A stretch of 64,000 bases of DNA from Arthrobacter sp. YN. GTDB taxonomy: Bacteria > Actinomycetota > Actinomycetes > Actinomycetales > Micrococcaceae. Shown in pieces: positions 34,801-43,850 of the stretch. The stretch is taken from contig NZ_CP022436.1 in assembly GCF_002224285.1 (NCBI RefSeq), forward strand, positions 3,534,001 to 3,598,000, written 5' to 3'. How positions within the stretch are numbered: the stretch's first letter is position 1; every line of letters begins with the position of its first letter. Made by a program: the position numbers and the translations under genes. The notes under the pieces were generated by a model. It was not told where the DNA came from. It ran no database searches and saw only the letters and a program-made list of their open reading frames with translations.

Positions 34801-36040
34801 GTTCACGGACGTTGTGCAGCGAGGCTACATGGTCCATCAGGGCGTGGCGGTGTCCGGTGAGCGTCTGGTGCAAGTTGCCCAGTTGAGGCTCAAGCGCTTT
34901 CTCGTTGCGCATGATCGCGCGGACCAACTGGCCTTTGAGCTGCTGCGGCGTGGTCCCGTTACCCGGGCGGAACAGCATGGAGTCGAGGCCGAGCGATTCC
35001 AGGTGGGCGGAAAGTCCTGCCAGGCTGGACTGCCTGTCACCTACCACCAGCACGGATTTGCCTTCGCTGACCAGCGCACCGATCGCGTTGATGGCCGTTT
35101 GCGTTTGTCCACTTCCCGGCGGAGTGCTCACCACCAGGGAATCTCCGGCCCGGACGGCATCCACCACGTACTGCTGGTCGGTGTCGGCGTCCAGCAGGAG
35201 GAGCTCATCTGCGGGATCACGAAGGTCAAGGCTCGGGAACCGGCCCGCCTTGATGGGCTCAGGCTCAATGTCACCACCGTTTGCCGCAACAGCAAGCGCC
35301 GCCACGGTGGGGTTGTTCATGTTGATCCAGGGATCATCAAGGTTTCCCGAAAGGTCAGCCAGGGTGGTGACCAATAAGTTGAAATCCACCTCGGCGCCAT
35401 GAATCGGCTGGACGAGCGTGGCCAGTCGGTCAAGCACTGGCTGGGGATCGAACCGGGCCGTGTTGTAGGCCATGCGCGCTACGGCGTTGACGTCAAAGAC
35501 GATGCCGTGGACTGACTTGAGGTGGCGCACCAGGGCAGGGTTCATCCGTGCCTGCTCGGTGAGCTGGAGTTCAAAGTCGTCTTCGCCCGGCCTGATGGTC
35601 AGGATGATGGAAGCGAGCATCACAGGCGCCGAGACACGTTGCGGTTTTCCGCCCACGGCGGAGGTCCACACCACGGTGCCCGCGGACAAGTATCCGGCCT
35701 CTATGCCGCGATCATTGCTCAGCTCGAAGATCTTGGACCTGATGTTGCGGGCGGCACGGGCCGCAACCAAGTATTGCTGCCGGTCCCGGATCAACGTGGA
35801 CAGGCGTGTTCTGCGACCTGCCAGCAACTGCGCCAACCCCGAGGGGTGCGCGTTGCTCAGATCGATGGCGCCTTCGGGCGTCTTGACGAAACGCAGCATC
35901 GTGTCCGCCCCGGTGACGGGTTTAAGACCAGACAGCCATTTGCGGAGCTCTTCAGAGCCCTCTTCCTGGCCTTGACCTAATGACACGACTTCTGCCTTCT
36001 TTTCTGTACTAGCTTTAGACGCCTTGGACCATACCGGCAT
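31877..36040 (-). CDS. Large SF1-helicase-like protein with C-terminal Vsr/MTES_1575-type nuclease domain
   Basis: 1387 aa. Residues ~1-270 resemble the N-terminal region of DUF4011-type helicases. The ATPase core follows: the Walker A position reads P-P-G-S-G-Q-T with Q312 where lysine is expected, and the Walker B position reads V-I-D-A-E-S (D844, E846) instead of D-E-A-S. F-G-D-A-K-I and a motif VI-like F-A-L-A-M-T-R-A-R remain. Residues ~1150-1260 look like a Vsr/restriction-endonuclease-like fold with D1170, E1195-x-D1197 and R-E-R-S-R-L-R conserved. The last ~115 residues are acidic and low in complexity. It is a single gene converging on the SAF-domain gene; its role (repair or defence) is open. 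ATG at 36040 is the best start. Confidence 0.8.
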   Translation of the reverse strand: MPVWSKASKASTEKKAEVVSLGQGQEEGSEELRKWLSGLKPVTGADTMLRFVKTPEGAIDLSNAHPSGLAQLLAGRRTRLSTLIRDRQQYLVAARAARNIRSKIFELSNDRGIEAGYLSAGTVVWTSAVGGKPQRVSAPVMLASIILTIRPGEDDFELQLTEQARMNPALVRHLKSVHGIVFDVNAVARMAYNTARFDPQPVLDRLATLVQPIHGAEVDFNLLVTTLADLSGNLDDPWINMNNPTVAALAVAANGGDIEPEPIKAGRFPSLDLRDPADELLLLDADTDQQYVVDAVRAGDSLVVSTPPGSGQTQTAINAIGALVSEGKSVLVVGDRQSSLAGLSAHLESLGLDSMLFRPGNGTTPQQLKGQLVRAIMRNEKALEPQLGNLHQTLTGHRHALMDHVASLHNVRERWGCSPYQAMQSLAELTSIHPAPSTTVRLKRSVLDNIKDREELAGRLRRAAELGSFSRASTSSPWYGARLVTRKETEEAQQLARLAEEKLPVLRDRMKQVSDHAEIRLGDTFTEWGAQLELLIAVRESLDKFTPDIFDRPVHDLISATASSAWRRERNLEMPSMQRSRLRRVAKEYVRPGVHIADLHSSLVLVQEQRALWAGYATTQRHPAVPSGLADLGALYRELDGELHRLGAALKHTSAGGSLHGTPYLELMERLERLVADTATLETLPERTLLIEEMREHGLGELLSDLAAREVPAGSVAAELDLAWWQSALEAMISGDDYLAMSDGDSLRRLEAEYRLADQAHIASGAARLRWQLAQKWRQGLLEHPRQAELLRALLKDGRVTLPALSAQAPELVPLLVPVWSVSPYLLTGVLPAEQKFDAVVVIDAESTSLQAVLPAIARAKQVVAFGDAKIAHARTFSVAVEPPVAGVANHENVDSAFKALARVLPTWQLNWVYRAVDEDLILQLSKNYYDGGLRRLPDGNSVTGLDRSILVEYIPDGTGLPGADHEGVESVTAEVNRVVDLVFEHARLRPRTSLAVVTASLRHAARIGEAIRLQLPNHPLLSTFFGAGPESFRVVDLERAQGLVRDHVIFSLGYGRTPHGRALHSFGPLSTEGGRNRFALAMTRARRSMHVLSCFRPEDLDLDRLAHGAVDFYELLDRELSGNSNLGTPASRAVASEQALGEDPLVADLGERLRARGARVWHLYDGVLDIAAAADPVHTIGREGAEIPTPVAIESDGTERYRRMSVRERSRLRPQLLERMGWRYMSLWTIEVFTDPSSCADRIGSYLGLENHIPRSTSPEHGFLDMDVEQLSVDKGQQTFAPSPARQAPGQPDEAAGDADSEEENGKEVPLMEEATGPEDGSVTESAEPGADTTEETPDATAAAAKPGVSGILPTKAAEDDPRRWGDESGYDHEQWLKEQKPPHWG

Positions 36041-36118
36041 ACCTTCGAGGGTAGCGGGAATACCTTGGCAGTCCGCTCCGCAACGCTGTTCCGACGCGAA
36101 ATTCGCCGTCATTTCACA

Positions 36119-36149
36119 GGTGCCTGCCGATTTCGCAGGCCGCGGCACC
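36119..36149 (-). repeat. Inverted repeat upstream of the helicase-like gene
   Basis: GGTGCC (36119-36124) and GGCACC (36144-36149) with additional GCC/GGC pairing inside. It lies between the guaA terminator and the helicase start; it could be a second part of the guaA termination region. Confidence 0.35.
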
Positions 36150-36166
36150 CGGAGGGTCCAAGCACA

Positions 36167-36196
36167 GTGGCCGGCCTCCCAGAGGAAGCCGGCCAC
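36167..36196 (-). terminator. guaA terminator
   Basis: GTGGCCGGC...GCCGGCCAC, a 9-bp perfect outer stem extended by TCC/GGA after one mismatch, loop CAGA. It begins 9 bp past the guaA stop on the minus strand. No T-run. Confidence 0.65.
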
Positions 36197-36204
36197 TCAG
36201 AATG

Positions 36205-37794
36205 CTATTCCCACTCGATGGTTCCCGGTGGCTTGCTGGTGACGTCCAGCACCACGCGGTTCACGCCGTCGACCTCGTTGGTAATGCGGTTGGAGATCCG
36301 GGCAAGGAGGTCGTAAGGCAACCGCGACCAGTCCGCCGTCATGGCGTCTTCGGAGGACACCGGACGCAGCACGATCGGGTGGCCGTAGGTACGGCCATCA
36401 CCCTGGACACCAACGCTGCGGACATCGGCCAGGAGGACTACCGGCATCTGCCAGACGTCGTTATCCAACCCGGCAGCCGTGAGCTCCGCACGGGCAATGG
36501 CATCCGCCTTGCGCAGCAGGTCCAGGCGTTCCTTGGTCACTTCGCCCACGATGCGGATTCCCAGGCCGGGGCCAGGGAACGGCTGGCGGCCGACGATTTC
36601 CTGCGGCAGCCCAAGCTGGGCACCGACGGCGCGTACTTCGTCCTTGAACAGTGCCCGCAGCGGCTCAACGAGCTCGAACTGCAGGTCCTCGGGAAGCCCG
36701 CCCACGTTGTGGTGGCTCTTGATGTTGGCAGCACCTTCGCCGCCACCTGATTCGACGACGTCCGGGTACAGGGTTCCCTGAACCAGGAACTTGATCTTCT
36801 CGCCTTCAGCAGCAGCCTGGGCGATGATGGCCCGCTCCGCTTCCTCGAAGGCACGAATGAATTCGCGGCCAATGATCTTGCGCTTGGTTTCGGGATCGCT
36901 GACGCCGGCCAATGCTGACTGGAAGCGTTCCTGCTCATTGGCTACGTAGAGGTTGACGCCTGTGGCTGCCACGAAGTCGCGCTCAACCTGTTCGGCTTCG
37001 CCTTCACGCAGGAGGCCGTGGTCAACGAAAACACAGGTCAACTGGTCGCCAACAGCGCGCTGGACCAAAGCCGCAGCTACAGCGGAGTCAACGCCGCCGG
37101 AGAGGCCACAGATGACCTTGGAGTCCCCGATCTGCTGACGGATCCGGTCCACCTGCTCTTCGAGGATATTGCCCGTAGTCCAGTTGGGGCTCAGGCCCGC
37201 ACCCTTGAACAGGAAGTTCTCCAGGACGTGCTGGCCGTGGACGGAATGCTTGACCTCGGGGTGCCACTGGACACCGTAGAGGCGCTTCTCGTCGTTGGCA
37301 AAGGCAGCCACCGGCGCACCGGCCGTGGAGGCGAGGACTTCGAAACCTTCAGGGGCCTCGTGAACGGAGTCGCCGTGGCTCATCCAGGTGTTCTGCGAGG
37401 AGGGGACGCCGTCCAGGATGGACCGGGCATCGCCGACAACAAGGGCTTCAGTGGCGCCGTACTCGCGGAGACCCGTCTGGGCCACCTTGCCACCCAACGC
37501 ATTGGCCATCGCCTGGAAGCCGTAGCAAATGCCAAATACAGGCACCCCGGCTTCAAAGAGATCAGCGCCGACGCTCGGGGCTCCCTCTGCGTATACGCTG
37601 GAGGGTCCTCCGGAGAGGATGATGGCTGCCGGGTTCTTGGCCAGAAGCTGCTCGGTGGTGAAGGTATGCGGAACAATTTCCGAATACACATTCGCTTCGC
37701 GGACGCGGCGGGCAATCAGCTGCGCGTACTGGGCACCGTAGTCAACAACCAGCACCGGCTTCTGGGAAGTTTGGGGTGCGGTGGGAGTAGTCAC
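36205..37794 (-). CDS. guaA: GMP synthase (glutamine-hydrolysing)
   Basis: GMP synthetase, 529 aa: XMP + ATP + glutamine to GMP, the last step of guanine nucleotide synthesis. The N-terminal class I amidotransferase domain has the catalytic C90 in F-G-I-C-Y-G-F. The ATP-pyrophosphatase domain has S-G-G-V-D-S-A-V, and the C-terminal dimerisation domain ends [17 protein letters not shown], the standard GuaA end. With guaB and guaB3 in the same neighbourhood it completes IMP-to-GMP conversion. Confidence 0.97.
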   Translation of the reverse strand: MTTPTAPQTSQKPVLVVDYGAQYAQLIARRVREANVYSEIVPHTFTTEQLLAKNPAAIILSGGPSSVYAEGAPSVGADLFEAGVPVFGICYGFQAMANALGGKVAQTGLREYGATEALVVGDARSILDGVPSSQNTWMSHGDSVHEAPEGFEVLASTAGAPVAAFANDEKRLYGVQWHPEVKHSVHGQHVLENFLFKGAGLSPNWTTGNILEEQVDRIRQQIGDSKVICGLSGGVDSAVAAALVQRAVGDQLTCVFVDHGLLREGEAEQVERDFVAATGVNLYVANEQERFQSALAGVSDPETKRKIIGREFIRAFEEAERAIIAQAAAEGEKIKFLVQGTLYPDVVESGGGEGAANIKSHHNVGGLPEDLQFELVEPLRALFKDEVRAVGAQLGLPQEIVGRQPFPGPGLGIRIVGEVTKERLDLLRKADAIARAELTAAGLDNDVWQMPVVLLADVRSVGVQGDGRTYGHPIVLRPVSSEDAMTADWSRLPYDLLARISNRITNEVDGVNRVVLDVTSKPPGTIEWE

Positions 37795-37814
37795 CAGACA
37801 AGACTACTTTGCCG

Positions 37815-37846
37815 GGCCGCCCCGGTGCACGTTGACGAGGGCGGCC
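37815..37846 (-). repeat. GC-rich inverted repeat upstream of guaA
   Basis: GGCCGCCC (37815-37822) and GGGCGGCC (37839-37846), 8-bp perfect arms. It lies 21-52 bp before the guaA start codon on the minus strand, so it may end upstream transcription or fold in the guaA leader. Confidence 0.4.
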
Positions 37847-37888
37847 AGAGGCCAAAACGGCCCCCGTCGTTAGGGATCTCACAATGCC

Positions 37889-37913
37889 TCCCGCCGCATA
37901 GCTTGCAGCGGGA
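37889..37913 (-). terminator. Hairpin after the DUF3817 gene
   Basis: TCCCGC (37889-37894) and GCGGGA (37908-37913), 6-bp stem starting 15 bp past the stop of the DUF3817 gene. Modest strength. Confidence 0.4.
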
Positions 37914-37927
37914 CGCTGTGGGCGGTC

Positions 37928-38428
37928 CTAGTAGCGCTTGGAAGCCTGCGGGTTGGCAGCCAGTTCCGCTTCCACCTGCGCGTGGAATTTCTTCTCCACG
38001 ATGAACGACAGCAACGGAATGACGCCACCCAGCGCCAGGAGGACCATCTTGGAGAACGGCCAGCGCATAAGCGACCACAGGCGGAAGTTGGAGACCAGGT
38101 ACACCACGTACATCCAACCGTGCACGATCAGCACGGACGTGGAGATGTTGAACCCGCCGATCACGCCTTTGGGATCCGACTCAGCGAAACCGAAGCCGAA
38201 GGGCTGGCCGGTGACGGCGTTCGTGCCACCGGCGAAGAGCGAGACTCCAAACCCGTAGCGTGCGATCAGTTCCGCACACAGCAGGAGCAGCATGGCGCCG
38301 GTCAGGTACGCCATGACTTTATAGAACTTCAACGCCGAACGGATCTGGGCTTCGGTTCCGCCGAACCGGCGCTTCTTGGGCTTGGATCCGGATTGCTCGG
38401 GCTGGATGGCCGGTTTTGGCTCAATCAT
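37928..38428 (-). CDS. DUF3817 domain integral membrane protein
   Basis: 166 aa with about four transmembrane segments and a basic N-terminal tail; matches actinobacterial DUF3817 (A-L-K-F-Y-K-V-M-A-Y-L-T-G and V-H-G-W-M-Y-V-V-Y-L). Function unknown; the family is regularly found next to SURF1 and guaA in Micrococcales. Its ATG overlaps the SURF1 stop by 4 bp (38425-38428). Confidence 0.85.
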   Translation of the reverse strand: MIEPKPAIQPEQSGSKPKKRRFGGTEAQIRSALKFYKVMAYLTGAMLLLLCAELIARYGFGVSLFAGGTNAVTGQPFGFGFAESDPKGVIGGFNISTSVLIVHGWMYVVYLVSNFRLWSLMRWPFSKMVLLALGGVIPLLSFIVEKKFHAQVEAELAANPQASKRY

Positions 38429-39293
38429 TGCTGCACCTTTTGTTCTGGCTCTGGGTTTGTAGTTTCTTTGGCATCCACGGGTTTGGCAGGCTCCACCTCG
38501 TCGTCCTCCCCGTATTCATCCTCGTCATCATCCTCTTCGAGGTCGCGACGGTAGTCGTCCTTGACCAGACGCCACCAGATGAAGATCGAGAACCCGGCGA
38601 AGACAACCCATTCCACTGCGTAGAACAGGTTCAGCCAGTTGATCTGCTCTGCAGGCGGCTGGGGCGGGATGTTGAGGGCCTTGACGTCATCGCCAAGGGG
38701 AATGGCCACGCCGCCGGAGACTTCCGACGTCGCGGCGACAAAACCCGGGTAGCTGGACACTTCCCACATGTTGATGAGCTCCGCGGCAGAAACAGCGGAC
38801 GCACGGCCTGGACCGGCGTCGACGTTTGGAACGGGCGCTTCAGAAGGAATAAGGCGACCAGTCAAGGTGATGGCGCCCGACGGCGGCGGGCCGGCTTGGG
38901 CGGCATCTGCCACCCAGCCGCGCGCCACAGGGATCCACGTTTGGGGCGAGGCTGCAACGCCGCTCAGCGTGGGAGCGTTGTTGACCGCAAAGGCCGAGAC
39001 GATCCAGAAGCCCTTTTGGTTGTTGTAAAGGCGACCCTCTACAAGAACCTGCTTGCCGGGATCGTAGGATCCGGTGGCGGTGACCATCTGGTCCGAGACC
39101 GAACCGGGGAAGAACTGGCCGGGTTTGAGGACATCCACCAGCGGTTTGACTGCTTCGATGCTGGACGGCGCCGGGGCTCGTGCTGGGCGGACCGGCTGAG
39201 CTGCCACTGGCTGAGCAGCACAAACACCCCGGATAACAGAAGCGCAAAGACCAGTCCTGCGATCCAGCGGGGTTTCAGCGCGGTTTTCAACAC
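38425..39293 (-). CDS. SURF1 family cytochrome oxidase biogenesis protein (frame interrupted once)
   Basis: SURF1-type protein, about 288 aa if the break is repaired; it assists cytochrome c oxidase assembly in the membrane. The N-terminal transmembrane helix (W-I-A-G-L-V-F-A-L-L-L) is encoded from GTG at 39293. The rest, with G-x-Y-D-P-G-K-Q-V-L-V-E-G-R and a C-terminal helix (L-F-Y-A-V-E-W-V-V-F), is one frame over. Adding one C to the C4 run at 39173-39176 (minus strand) joins Q-H-E-P to P-A-P-S-S-I-E-A-V. The acidic C-terminal tail is D/E-rich. It overlaps the DUF3817 gene. Confidence 0.83.
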
Positions 39294-39351
39294 CCCTTAA
39301 CCGTACTTCGTCCGGCTGTAGAACAACGAAACGGCTTAGGCTGCCCAGTCG

Positions 39352-39840
39352 CTAGTGGTCGAAGAACACCAGGCTGGAGTTGATGAGCTCGGAGATGACC
39401 TCGGGATCGTGGGCCCGCCGGAGGGACTCACGGAAGGACTCCTTGGACAATGAACGCGCCAGGGTAGCCAGAACCTCAAGGTGGTCGGAGAAGGAACTGG
39501 CAGGAGTGGCGATGAGGAGGATCAACGTCGCCGGGCCGTCGGTTGCCCCGAAGTCCAGGGCGTGGCCGAACTTGGTCACACCCACCGCGATGGAAATCCT
39601 GTCCACGTATTCACTGCGCGCATGCGGCAGGCCGATGCCGCCGGGAAGTCCTGTGGCCAACTGGTGCTCACGGGAGTGCACCTGTTCCAGGAACCCTTCA
39701 AGGTTGCTGATCCTGCCGGCAGCGTGGAGCTTATGGGCCAGTTGGGCAGCGGCGTCGATCTTGTCCTCGGCGACGAGTTCAAGGATGACGGTGTCCGGGG
39801 TGGTCAGTTCCGCGTCATACCGGTCAAGTGGTTCAGCCAA
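39352..39840 (-). CDS. PTS sugar transporter subunit IIA (fructose/mannitol type)
   Basis: Stand-alone EIIA-Fru-type domain, 162 aa. The phosphoryl-accepting histidine is H73 in G-I-G-L-P-H-A-R-S, in the standard context. No EIIB or EIIC gene is nearby, so it may be an auxiliary or regulatory PTS component serving a permease elsewhere. It lies 48 bp downstream of glpD on the same strand and may be cotranscribed with it. Confidence 0.9.
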   Translation of the reverse strand: MAEPLDRYDAELTTPDTVILELVAEDKIDAAAQLAHKLHAAGRISNLEGFLEQVHSREHQLATGLPGGIGLPHARSEYVDRISIAVGVTKFGHALDFGATDGPATLILLIATPASSFSDHLEVLATLARSLSKESFRESLRRAHDPEVISELINSSLVFFDH

Positions 39841-39888
39841 GTCGTGTTCCCTCCAGTGTGGCCTTCCGGCCGCATTTTCCTGAGCCGG

Positions 39889-41643
39889 TCAGCGAAGGGG
39901 AACGATGTCATCCACTCCCATGCGCGCGGCATCTGCCGATTCGTCGTCAGGCTGCTGCTGACTGAGCCGTTCAGCTTCTACGCGTGCCAGGTAGTGCTTG
40001 ATCTCGCTTTCGCGCTGATTCTCGCTCCAGCCAAGGATTTCTCCCATCAGCTTAGCTACTACCGGGAGGGCTGCCACACCCCGGTCCCACGATTCGATCG
40101 AGATCCGGGTTCGACGCGTCAAAACGTCATGGACATGGCGTGCTCCCTCGTGGGTTGTGGCGTAGACGACTTCCGCGGCGAGGTAGTCATCGGCACCGGG
40201 CAGTGGCTCCCCCAGTTCCGGTCGCTTGGAGATCAGTTCCAGCACTTCGGGAGTCATGGACCCGTAGCGGTTCAGCAGGTGCTCAACCCGGGCGACGTGG
40301 ACGCCGGCTTCTTCCGCAGAACGCCCGCGCCGGTTCCAGGCAGCTTTGAACCCTTCGGCTCCCAGGAGCGGAATGGTCTCGGTGCAGCTGGAGGGAACAC
40401 GCTCGTCCATGGCCCTGGTGGCCTCGTCCACGGCGTCCTTGGCCATGACCCGGTAAGTGGTGTATTTGCCGCCGGCAACCACCACAAGACCGGGAACGGG
40501 ATGTGCCACCACATGCTCGCGCGAGAGCTTGGCCGTGGAGTCGTTCTCGCCGGCCAGCAAAGGCCGGAGGCCAGCGTAAACTCCTTCCACGTCCTCACGG
40601 GTCAGGGGACGCTTGAGGACTTTGTTGACGTGCTCCAGGACGTAATCGATGTCCTTGCTGGAAGCAGCCGGATGCGCCTTGTCCAGCGTCCAGTCGGTAT
40701 CTGTGGTGCCGATGATCCAGTGACGCCCCCAAGGGATCACAAAAAGCACCGATTTTTCCGTACGGAGGATCAGGCCCACTGTTGATTGGAAGCGGTCGCG
40801 CGGCACCACCAAGTGAATGCCTTTGGAGGCGCGGACTTTGAGTTGGCCGCGATCCGTCACCATGGCCTGCGTTTCGTCCGTCCAGACTCCCGTTGCGTTG
40901 ACCACTTGCTTGGCCCGGACCTGGAAAACGCTGCCGTCCTCCTGGTTCTCAAGCTTTGCCCCCACCACACGTTCACCCTCGCGAAGGAAGTCCACCACCC
41001 GAAGCCGGTTGGCGGCATGGGCGCCGTAATGGGCCGCGGTCCTGACCACGTTGACCACCAGACGGGCATCGTCCACTTGTGCGTCGTAGTAGCGGATGGA
41101 GCCTACAAACGCGTCATCCTTCAGGCTGGGAGCCGCGCGCAGGGTTCCGCGCTTGAAGAGGTGCTTGTGCATGGGGACGCCACGGCTGTGTCCGGAGGTC
41201 AGGCCCAACGTGTCGTAAAGCATGATTCCGGCACCAACGTAGGGACGTTCCCAGAACCTGCGCGTCAGTGGATACAGGAAGGGCACGGGGCGGACCAGGT
41301 GGGGGGCGATCTGCTGGATCAGCAGTCCCCGTTCTTGCAGAGCCTCCTGGACGAGGCCGAAATCAAGCATTTCCAGGTATCGAAGACCTCCGTGGATGAG
41401 CTTGGAGGACCTGGATGAGGTACCGGACGCCCAGTCCCGGGCCTCCACAATGGCTACGGTGAGGCCGCGGGTCACGGCATCCAGGGCGGCTCCGGCCCCC
41501 ACCACGCCGCCACCAACGATCAGGATGTCAAGCTCCTTGCCGGCCTCGGCCGTAGCTTTCAGGACTTCGATCGATGCGGCACGGGCTTCCGGGCTCAAGG
41601 CCCCCGGATAACCCGCCTGTGGACCGCCTGCGACATTGCTCAT
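39889..41643 (-). CDS. glpD: Glycerol-3-phosphate dehydrogenase
   Basis: FAD-dependent, membrane-associated glycerol-3-phosphate dehydrogenase, 584 aa: glycerol-3-P to dihydroxyacetone-P with electrons to quinone. The Rossmann motif I-L-I-V-G-G-G-V-V-G-A-G is near residue 41, followed by S-S-R-S-S-K-L-I-H-G-G-L-R-Y and the G-G-K-Y-T-T-Y-R motif. The DAO_C domain ends the protein. ATG at 41643 has GAGGAGG 8 nt upstream; the open frame continues upstream but without homology. The neighbouring PTS IIA gene follows. Confidence 0.95.
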   Translation of the reverse strand: MSNVAGGPQAGYPGALSPEARAASIEVLKATAEAGKELDILIVGGGVVGAGAALDAVTRGLTVAIVEARDWASGTSSRSSKLIHGGLRYLEMLDFGLVQEALQERGLLIQQIAPHLVRPVPFLYPLTRRFWERPYVGAGIMLYDTLGLTSGHSRGVPMHKHLFKRGTLRAAPSLKDDAFVGSIRYYDAQVDDARLVVNVVRTAAHYGAHAANRLRVVDFLREGERVVGAKLENQEDGSVFQVRAKQVVNATGVWTDETQAMVTDRGQLKVRASKGIHLVVPRDRFQSTVGLILRTEKSVLFVIPWGRHWIIGTTDTDWTLDKAHPAASSKDIDYVLEHVNKVLKRPLTREDVEGVYAGLRPLLAGENDSTAKLSREHVVAHPVPGLVVVAGGKYTTYRVMAKDAVDEATRAMDERVPSSCTETIPLLGAEGFKAAWNRRGRSAEEAGVHVARVEHLLNRYGSMTPEVLELISKRPELGEPLPGADDYLAAEVVYATTHEGARHVHDVLTRRTRISIESWDRGVAALPVVAKLMGEILGWSENQRESEIKHYLARVEAERLSQQQPDDESADAARMGVDDIVPLR

Positions 41644-41753
41644 CGGACCCCTCCTCGAACGCAACAGCTGGTAGTCCCCTACCCTACTTGCTGCCCGCCG
41701 CATTGGGCAGGGCAAAGGCGGGCAGCCATGAAGCGGGAAGTGACCCCAAACGA

Positions 41754-41803
41754 TGAAAGCCCCTGCTGGCGCCGACAGGAACCGGCAGCAACAGGGGCTT
41801 TCA
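41754..41803 (-). terminator. guaB3 terminator
   Basis: A perfect 12-bp inverted repeat, TGAAAGCCCCTG (41754-41765) and its complement (41792-41803), with a 26-nt loop, 10 bp past the guaB3 stop. The arm ends in T/A bases, giving a short T-rich tail on the minus strand. Confidence 0.75.
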
Positions 41804-41812
41804 GGGCAGTTG

Positions 41813-42947
41813 TCAGTTGCCTGCGTAAGGCGACACAACGACGTCGACCCGCTGGAACTCCTTGAGGTCCGAGTAACCGGTGGTTGCCATGGAACGACGC
41901 AGCGCACCGATGAGGTTGGACGTGCCATCGGTGTGGTGACCGGGTCCGAAAAGGACTTCTTCCAGTGGACCGACAGTTCCCACGTTGACGCGGTCGCCAC
42001 GGGGTGATTCCAAGTGGTGTGCTTCCGGACCCCAGTGCCAGCCGCGGCCGGGCGCCTCTTCCGCGCGGGCCAGGGCACTGCCGAGCATGACGGCGTCGGC
42101 GCCCATGGCGATGGCCTTGACGATGTCGCCCGAGCTGCCCATGCCGCCGTCGGCAATGACGTGGACGTACCGGCCGCCCGACTCGTCCATGTAGTCGCGG
42201 CGCGCCGCAGCGACATCGGAAATCGCCGAGGCCATGGGCGAGTGGATGCCCAGGGCGCGGCGGGTGGTGGTGGTAGCGCCGCCGCCGAAGCCCACCAGGA
42301 CGCCAGCCGCACCGGTACGCATGAGGTGCAGGGCAGGAGTGTATCCGGCTGCGCCACCAACGATCACTGGGACGTCGAGTTCGTAGATGAACTGCTTGAG
42401 GTTCAGGGCTCGTGGTTCTTGGAGACGTGCTCAGCTGAGACCGTGGTTCCACGGATCACAAAGATGTCGACGCCGGCAGCCACCACAGTCTTGTAGTGTT
42501 CCTGGGTGCGCTGCGGGGTCAAGGAGCCGGCGACAGTGACGCCCGCGGCACGGATTTCCGCGAGGCGGGAACTGATGAGTTCCGGCTGGATGGGTGCCTG
42601 GTACAGGTCCTGCATGCGGCGGGTAACGGCGGTGCTGCTGGTCTCATTGGCCAGGGCGGCAATTTCGTCCAGCACCTTCTGCGGGTCCTCATAACGGGTC
42701 CAGAGACCTTCGAGGTCCAGGACACCGAGACCGCCGAGGCGGCCAAAAGCGATTGCCGTGTCAGGGGACATCACGGAGTCCATGGGGGCAGCGATCACCG
42801 GGTGTCGAACTTGTAGGCGTCGATCTGCCAGGAGACAGAGACGTCCTTCGGGTCGCGCGTCCGGCGGTTCGGGACGATCGCGATGTCATCCAGGGAGTAG
42901 GCACGACGCCCACGCTTGCCACGGCCAATCTCTATCTCATAAGTCAC
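41813..42947 (-). CDS. guaB3: GuaB3 family IMP dehydrogenase-related protein (two frame breaks)
   Basis: Actinobacterial GuaB3-type IMPDH paralogue, ~378 aa when repaired. The N-terminus from GTG 42947 reads E-I-G-R-G-K-R-G-R-R-A-Y-S-L-D-D. The barrel has A-A-P-M-D-S-V-M-S-P, G-L-G-V-L-D-L-E-G-L and the phosphate motif V-I-A-D-G-G-M-G-S-S-G-D. Adding one C to the C3 runs at 42800-42802 and at 42407-42409 (minus strand) restores T-P-V-I-A-A-P-M-D and E-P-L-N-L-K-Q-F. GuaB3 proteins lack CBS domains, as here; members studied elsewhere may have GMP-reductase or IMPDH activity. A terminator follows the stop. Confidence 0.85.
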
Positions 42948-42954
42948 GGCTCTT

Positions 42955-42960
42955 ACTTTA
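42955..42960 (-). promoter_or_regulatory. -10 box for leaderless guaB3 transcript
   Basis: TAAAGT on the minus strand (42960-42955), 7 nt from the GTG at 42947; no ribosome binding site precedes the GTG. Confidence 0.4.
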
Positions 42961-43096
42961 CTGGACCCCTCCCGGAACCCCGATTCGACACAAATAAAGT
43001 GACCACTTCACACAACGTGCGAAAGTACTCCAGGGATGGCTCCCGTGCTCCCGCCACTTCGTAGACTGGACGCAGAACCGCAAAGAGAAGGCAGAA

Positions 43097-43847
43097 ATGA
43101 CCGCACGGAACGAAGAAATCCAAGCCTTACCCACTACCGAACATGAGCTCATTGCCCTCTGCTTCCTTGGCCGCGCAGGCTTGGAGCAGTACCCCTGGTG
43201 AGCTACCAGACAGGGCCCAGTCCGCTTTCCCACTCTGCCCACCCCTTGGACTACTGGCTTTCCACGGAGCTCTCCGCCATTACCCCGACGAGTGCACGCT
43301 CCCGCCTGCGGGAAATCGCCAACGCGCGCGGCTCCTTTATGGGCGCCTGGGCTGCCGGAATCGGGATCGGCGCAGTCCTGGTCCTGCTCGGAGCCCTCCT
43401 CGCCATTCGGCTCGGCACGTTCGCGCCTGTTCCCTCCCTCAGCCTTCCCGGTGCGGCAATCGCCCTGCTCTGCTGCATCTTCTACGGACGGGTGCGGGAC
43501 CGGTTGCCGCGAACAGCCCGGACGATCGTGAATCGTGGGCCCGGGAGCTTGCGGGGGCGCTTTCATTCGTTGGGTTTATCCTGATCGCCTTCATAGGGCT
43601 GTTCGCCCTCACGGCGAAACCAACGGCCTGGGAGGATCCAGCACTCCTGCAGACGCTGGCCACCGTTCTTGCATTCCTCATCTGCCTTCTGGTGGCCGCG
43701 ATCGTCATCCCGGCAACCATTGTGGGCCATTCCCGTGAATCGCTTCGTCGCAAGGCTGCGAATGATCCTCACTTCAGGGCGCTCCTGGAACAGGACCTCG
43801 CCACCTGGCGTGACCCTTATGGCGATGCCGGATACGGGCCGCTCTAA
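43097..43847 (+). CDS. Hypothetical membrane protein, probably one gene with two frame breaks
   Basis: About 250 aa when repaired; no family recognised. From ATG 43097 (AGAGAAGG upstream) the frame reads E-I-Q-A-L-P-T-T-E-H-E and stops after 34 codons. Adding a C to the C4 run at 43192-43195 joins it to the frame of G-P-S-P-L-S-H-S. A second break near 43490-43498 (G3 runs) must be bridged to reach D-D-R-E-S-W-A-R-E-L-A-G. The repaired protein has two pairs of transmembrane helices (near residues 80-130 and 160-215) and polar ends. It converges on the ABC exporter gene, 3 bp apart. If the breaks are real it is a pseudogene. Confidence 0.6.
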
Positions 43848-43850
43848 GTC

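Noticed and set aside
31730..35377. Very long open frame (>1200 codons) on the plus strand opposite the helicase-like gene
   Set aside because: No recognisable domains, low-complexity composition; it is the antisense shadow of a high-G+C gene with strong codon bias.
31877..36040. Calling the helicase-nuclease protein a named antiphage defence system
   Set aside because: No partner genes, mobile elements or other defence genes around it, and ATPase motifs differ from described systems; the domain similarity alone is not enough.
41644..42360. Upstream extension of the glpD frame by ~240 codons
   Set aside because: The extension lies over guaB3 in another frame and shows no homology; the ATG at 41643 has a strong ribosome binding site.
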